Positions 41,284 through 43,841 of a stretch of DNA of 43,841 bases are shown one piece after another. The notes under the pieces were generated by a model. The model did no database searches. It worked only from the letters and a program-made list of their open reading frames with translations, and was not told the DNA's origin. Every line of letters begins with the position of its first letter. Positions within the stretch are counted from its first letter, which is position 1. Source of the stretch: JAISGQ01 sp045534445 (GTDB lineage: Bacteria > Bacillota > Clostridia > Oscillospirales > Acutalibacteraceae); contig JAZSJQ010000027.1 in assembly GCA_045534445.1 (NCBI GenBank), forward strand, positions 1 to 43,841, written 5' to 3'. The position numbers were made by a program, and so were the translations under genes.

Positions 41284-41310
41284 TATAAGAAGTGAAAATG
41301 AGGTTCAGTT

Positions 41311-41493
41311 ATGGAGGATAAGATTTTAAGGTATACCTTGAGAATAGACAGGACACTTTTCAAAAAATTTCGTTATATTGCAGAATATGAGGGACGTTCT
41401 GCAAACAAGGAGATAGAGCAGTATATAAAGCGTCATGTTTCAAAATTTGAAGAAAAGCATGGCGAGATTGTAATTGATAATGATGATGAATAA
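41311..41493 (+). CDS. Arc-type ribbon-helix-helix DNA-binding protein
   Basis: A 60-residue protein: a short beta strand (LRYTLRIDRTLFKKF) and two helices (FRYIAEYEGRSANKEIEQYIKRHVSKFEEKHG) in the Arc/MetJ ribbon-helix-helix pattern, with a GRSANKEIE turn. Such proteins dimerise and insert the strand into the major groove. No toxin gene follows, so an antitoxin role is not supported. Palindromes lie upstream. The Shine-Dalgarno is GAGGTT. Confidence 0.88.
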   Translation: MEDKILRYTLRIDRTLFKKFRYIAEYEGRSANKEIEQYIKRHVSKFEEKHGEIVIDNDDE

Positions 41494-41531
41494 AAGAAAT
41501 TGTGTAGGATAAAATCCGAATAAATAATCCC

Positions 41532-41574
41532 AAAGCTCCCCATGATGCAGAATGACCGCATCATGGGGAGCTTT
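41532..41574. terminator. Perfect 17-bp hairpin between convergent genes
   Basis: AAAGCTCCCCATGATGC (41532-41548) pairs with GCATCATGGGGAGCTTT (41558-41574), 9-nt loop. U-tracts are weak on both sides, but the position between convergent stop codons suits two-way termination. Confidence 0.7.
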
Positions 41575-41593
41575 AAAATTAGCTGTATGAAGT

Positions 41594-41977
41594 TTACTCA
41601 ACCCTGATAAGATACTGACAGTAGGCGTAGACGTTCTGGATTTTCTTAGCCTCAACGCCGTCATCAGCCTGTATTATAGGCTGGGTCTCAGAAGGGGTGG
41701 TGTACAGCTTGAAAACCAGAGCGTGCTGTCCGGGACGCATATTTCTGACTTTTTTGTAAGTGAACTCACGCTTTGCGACGCCCAGATGGTTAAAAATTAC
41801 AGACTCGATATCGGGGTTGCTGAAGCACTTCACATAATCATCGTCATCGAATATTTCCAGAAGATGCTTGGCTTCCTCAAAGGGAATGTTGGTGCATTTG
41901 AATTGCCCCTCGTTTAGTACGGACATCATGCTGCTGTTGTCAAGCAGCAAAAACGGAAATGCTCTCAATTCTGCCAT
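41594..41977 (-). CDS. STIV B116/DUF1874-family protein, catalytic His replaced
   Basis: A 127-residue protein I align by eye with the STIV B116 (DUF1874) family: LLLDNSS near the N-terminus, PFEEAKHLLE, a helix ending in HLGV, and the strand MRPGQHALVFKL. Some viral members are AcrIII-1 ring nucleases that cut cyclic tetra-adenylate using a His in an xGHxxT segment. The gapless match in this protein reads FSNPDI, with Asn54 in the place of the His, so ring-nuclease activity is unlikely. Ligand binding may remain. The start at 41977 is set by AAAGGAGG; an upstream in-frame ATG lacks it. It is divergent from a Crp/Fnr regulator. Confidence 0.7.
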   Translation of the reverse strand: MAELRAFPFLLLDNSSMMSVLNEGQFKCTNIPFEEAKHLLEIFDDDDYVKCFSNPDIESVIFNHLGVAKREFTYKKVRNMRPGQHALVFKLYTTPSETQPIIQADDGVEAKKIQNVYAYCQYLIRVE

Positions 41978-42002
41978 AAATATGCCTCCTTTGATTATTT
42001 GT

Positions 42003-42037
42003 AAAGCCGCCATAGCCTTCTATGAATATGCGGCTTT
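42003..42037 (-). other. Stem-loop in the leader of the B116-like gene
   Basis: AAAGCCGC (42003-42010)/GCGGCTTT (42030-42037) with an inner CATAG/CTATG stem. If transcription starts near 42036, the mRNA would begin with this hairpin, just before the ribosome binding site. On the plus strand it is followed by TT and could also act as a terminator. Confidence 0.45.
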
Positions 42038-42042
42038 TTAAA

Positions 42043-42048
42043 AGTATA
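42043..42048 (-). promoter_or_regulatory. -10 box of the B116-like gene, no -35 consensus
   Basis: Minus-strand TATACT (42048-42043). At 17 bp upstream there is no TTGACA-like hexamer, as expected of an activator-dependent promoter; a Crp-type site is centred 42-43 bp upstream of the predicted start. Confidence 0.4.
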
Positions 42049-42068
42049 GAACAATGTAAAGGAGACTT

Positions 42069-42088
42069 TCTGTGACCGAAATCACAGA
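42069..42088. promoter_or_regulatory. Crp-type operator TCTGTGA-N6-TCACAGA
   Basis: Perfect 7-bp inverted repeat with 6-bp spacer, containing TGTGA-N6-TCACA, the classic Crp half-site pair. A further half-site TCTGTGA lies at 42111-42117. It stands between the Crp/Fnr gene and the divergent B116-like gene. Confidence 0.75.
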
Positions 42089-42145
42089 TAAACGTTTAAC
42101 TTAAAAATATTCTGTGAATTGAATGCCGATGAGATGGAAAAGATG

Positions 42146-42173
42146 TTGACACAAGGCAGAAAACGATGATATT
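42146..42173 (+). promoter_or_regulatory. Promoter of the Crp/Fnr gene
   Basis: TTGACA (42146-42151), 16 bp spacer, GATATT (42168-42173), about 57 bp before the ATG. The -10 is poor. Confidence 0.45.
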
Positions 42174-42230
42174 TTTATGGTAAAAACAGCGTTTGCAGAT
42201 GATTATTCATTGAAGAAAGGAGTGCGCGGA

Positions 42231-42908
42231 ATGGCAATAAATACATTTGAGTCGGTGTATCGGGAAATGTTTCCCTTCTGGGAGGAAATTACAGAGGAGG
42301 ATAAAGACCATCTCTACCGCAACTCACGAACTGTGATATATCATAAGGGGACAAATATACATAACGGCACTGAGTGCTCGGGAGTAATACTCATTCGCAG
42401 CGGAAGCCTGAGGGTGTATATTCTGTCTGATGAGGGGAAGGAAATAACCCTTTACCGCCTTCATGCAGGAGACCTGTGTATGCTTTCGGCGTCAGGTGTG
42501 CTGAGATCAATTACCTTTGATGTACACGTTGATGCGGAAGAAGAAAGTGAATGCTATGTGATAGGCGGTCAGGCATATTCTGCGGCGGCAGAGCATAATC
42601 CCCACATTAAAATATTTACTCTGGAGCTTACCGTCAGCCGCTTTTCGGATACGATGTGGGCAATGCAGCAGATACTTTTTATGAATATGGATAAGAGGCT
42701 TGCAATATTTCTGCACAATGAATCGGCACGGCTGGAGTCTGATATGATATCTCTGACCCATGAACAGATAGCCAGATATATCGGGACTTCACGGGAGGTC
42801 GTAACAAGAATGCTTAAGTATTTTTCTGATGAAGAAATTACGGAGCTTTACAGAAAAGGAATAAGGATATCGAACAAAGAAAAGCTTATAAAGCTTGCAA
42901 TGGGATAA
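42231..42908 (+). CDS. Crp/Fnr-family transcription regulator
   Basis: A 225-residue regulator: an N-terminal cyclic-nucleotide-binding-like beta barrel (about 30-125, GTECSGVILIRSGSLRVYIL..GKEITLYRLHAGD), a dimer helix, and a winged helix-turn-helix (about 172-222). The recognition helix reads TSREVVTRMLK with Arg188, Glu189 and Arg193, matching the R-E-x-x-x-R triad of E. coli CRP that contacts TGTGA. The cAMP-binding RS pair is absent and there is no FNR-like N-terminal Cys cluster, so the signal is unknown; clostridial relatives include redox and NO sensors. Start chosen after AAAGGAG. A perfect TGTGA-type palindrome lies upstream. Confidence 0.9.
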   Translation: MAINTFESVYREMFPFWEEITEEDKDHLYRNSRTVIYHKGTNIHNGTECSGVILIRSGSLRVYILSDEGKEITLYRLHAGDLCMLSASGVLRSITFDVHVDAEEESECYVIGGQAYSAAAEHNPHIKIFTLELTVSRFSDTMWAMQQILFMNMDKRLAIFLHNESARLESDMISLTHEQIARYIGTSREVVTRMLKYFSDEEITELYRKGIRISNKEKLIKLAMG

Positions 42909-42919
42909 CGTTAATTTAT

Positions 42920-42949
42920 AAAAGCGCTGCAGATATCTGCAGCGCTTTT
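42920..42949. terminator. 30-bp perfect palindrome, two-way terminator
   Basis: AAAAGCGCTGCAGAT directly followed by its reverse complement, between the convergent Crp/Fnr and yebC genes. A/T runs on both sides support termination in both directions. Confidence 0.85.
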
Positions 42950-42965
42950 GTCTGAAAGCTGTATA

Positions 42966-43700
42966 TTATTCCTCGTCGGGAGCATCCCAGGAATGCCATA
43001 CATCCTGAACATCGTCGTTATCCTCGAGCATATCAAGAAGCTTCTGCATTTTGATAACTGTATCGGGATCATCGATGGTGGTGTAAGTGTCGGGAATCTT
43101 CTCGACGTCAGCATTTACAAACTCATAGCCCTTTGCCTCGAGTCCGTCGCGAACCGCAGAGAAATCATCTTCCTCAGTGTAGATGATGTAAACATCACCG
43201 TCGGTCTTGAAATCGGAGGCGCCGAGTTCGAGAGCATCTTCCATGACCTGTTCCTCGTCAAGATCCTCAGCCTCGATAGCGATAACGCCCTTGGTGGAGA
43301 ACATGAAGGAAACACAGCCGGTGGTGCCGAGGTTTCCGCCGAACTTGTCGAAATAGTGACGAAGGTCACCGGCGGTACGGTTTCTGTTGTCGGTAAGAGT
43401 CTCAACAATGACTGCAACACCGCAGGGCCCGTAGCCTTCGTAGGTCAGTGCTTCGTATTCCTTGCCATCGTTGTCGCCGGAAGCCTTCTTGATAACTCTT
43501 TCGATATTGTCATTGGGAACGTTCAGGGACTTCGCCTTAGCGATGCAGTCCTTGAGCTTGGGGTTGGATGTGGGGTCGGGGCCGCCGTTCTTGACAGCAA
43601 CCGCGATCTCACGGCCTATCTTGGTGAAGACCTTGGCGCGCTGACCATCGGTCTTTTCTTTTTTTCTCTTGATGGTACTCCATTTATTATGTCCTGACAT
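42966..43700 (-). CDS. yebC: YebC/PmpR-family protein
   Basis: A 244-residue YebC family protein: MSGHNKWSTIKRKKEKTDGQR, ARKFTKIGREIAVAV-type start (AKVFTKIGREIAVAVKNGG), NVPNDNIERVIKKASG, YEGYGPCGVAVIVETLTDNRNRT and the central GNLGTTGCVSFMF. YebC proteins are transcription regulators, and some help ribosomes translate difficult (proline-rich) stretches. The start at 43700 gives the family N-terminus; AAGGGAATG is the likely ribosome binding site. It has its own promoter. Confidence 0.95.
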   Translation of the reverse strand: MSGHNKWSTIKRKKEKTDGQRAKVFTKIGREIAVAVKNGGPDPTSNPKLKDCIAKAKSLNVPNDNIERVIKKASGDNDGKEYEALTYEGYGPCGVAVIVETLTDNRNRTAGDLRHYFDKFGGNLGTTGCVSFMFSTKGVIAIEAEDLDEEQVMEDALELGASDFKTDGDVYIIYTEEDDFSAVRDGLEAKGYEFVNADVEKIPDTYTTIDDPDTVIKMQKLLDMLEDNDDVQDVWHSWDAPDEE

Positions 43701-43732
43701 AAAATTCATTCCCTTATAAAAATTTCCCAAAT

Positions 43733-43761
43733 ATTATAGCATATAATTTCAGCATTTGCAA
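43733..43761 (-). promoter_or_regulatory. Promoter of yebC
   Basis: Minus strand TTGCAA (43761-43756), 17 bp spacer, TATAAT (43738-43733), 33 bp before the start codon. Confidence 0.75.
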
Positions 43762-43797
43762 ATAAAATTTATATGTTACAAAAGGATTACAAATCTA

Positions 43798-43826
43798 TTG
43801 TATAAGAGAATTTAAAATGGTATAAT
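43798..43826 (+). promoter_or_regulatory. Outward promoter at the right edge
   Basis: TTGTAT (43798-43803), 17 bp spacer, TATAAT (43821-43826), pointing out of the window toward an unseen gene. Confidence 0.5.
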
Positions 43827-43841
43827 AAATTGGTTACTTGA

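Noticed and set aside
41311..41493. Antitoxin of a toxin-antitoxin pair
   Set aside because: No toxin-like frame next to it; the following gene is on the other strand behind a two-way terminator.
1..43841. CRISPR array, tRNA or rRNA genes, prophage, intact transposon
   Set aside because: No regularly spaced repeats, cloverleaf-like sequences, transposase or phage structural genes were seen by reading.

Overview
The window looks like chromosomal DNA of an anaerobic, spore-forming Clostridia, most likely an Oscillospiraceae/Ruminococcus-like gut bacterium. Four things support this: a yicC-remA-gmk-rpoZ-priA-def-fmt-rsmB-rlmN-prpC-prkC-rsgA-thiN-spoVM gene order shared with Bacillus and clostridia; the clostridial coat protein SipL beside SpoIVA; reverse rubrerythrin under a Fur/PerR-type regulator; and a poly-Thr/Pro tail on the PASTA kinase of the kind common in ruminococcal surface proteins. 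No tRNA, rRNA, CRISPR array, intact transposase or prophage was seen.

Layout. 1-710: AT-rich edge with a SLOG-family protein divergent from a small Cro-type regulator. 712-2520: PepSY lipoprotein, then a perR-rbr oxidative-stress operon whose promoter carries an inverted repeat. 2640-7630: ilvE, an RluA-type pseudouridine synthase, a CDF metal exporter with Mn-type motifs, and a membrane protein with a histidine-kinase ATPase domain but no phospho-acceptor His. 7666-8115: intergenic region with a probable stand-alone small RNA. 8116-21611: long housekeeping operon (RNA quality control, nucleotide metabolism, translation initiation, rRNA modification, Ser/Thr kinase and phosphatase), ending in the 26-residue SpoVM peptide. 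21612-22611: a hairpin-rich repeat and an AT-rich orphan gene. 22725-25762: sipL-spoIVA, so the spore-coat basement-layer genes spoVM, sipL and spoIVA lie within 4.3 kb.

25763-30167: two long-stem terminators, a zinc-ribbon protein, a PH-like protein and a 1065-residue multi-PAS diguanylate cyclase, all on the minus strand. 30400-33855: a GNAT/SDR/second PP2C operon, then a P-loop ATPase with a sigma-K-like promoter. 33852-37113: minus-strand membrane genes (SH3 membrane protein, small membrane protein, MFS carrier; small-multidrug-export protein, DUF4190 protein). 37267-41140: nitroreductase, phosphofructokinase, condensation-type acyltransferase and zinc-ribbon membrane protein in one unit. 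41200-43841: ribbon-helix-helix regulator with palindromes, a STIV B116/DUF1874-family protein lacking the catalytic His, a Crp/Fnr regulator with a perfect TGTGA-N6-TCACA site between the two, and yebC.

The most interesting signals are: (i) the Crp/Fnr regulator, its matching operator and the divergent ring-nuclease-like gene; (ii) the His-less sensor-kinase-like protein; (iii) the unidentified small RNA at about 7887-8002; (iv) the spoVM-sipL-spoIVA cluster interrupted by an AT-rich gene between structured repeats; (v) the ATPase with a late-sporulation promoter. All family assignments come from motif recognition by eye; no database search was run.
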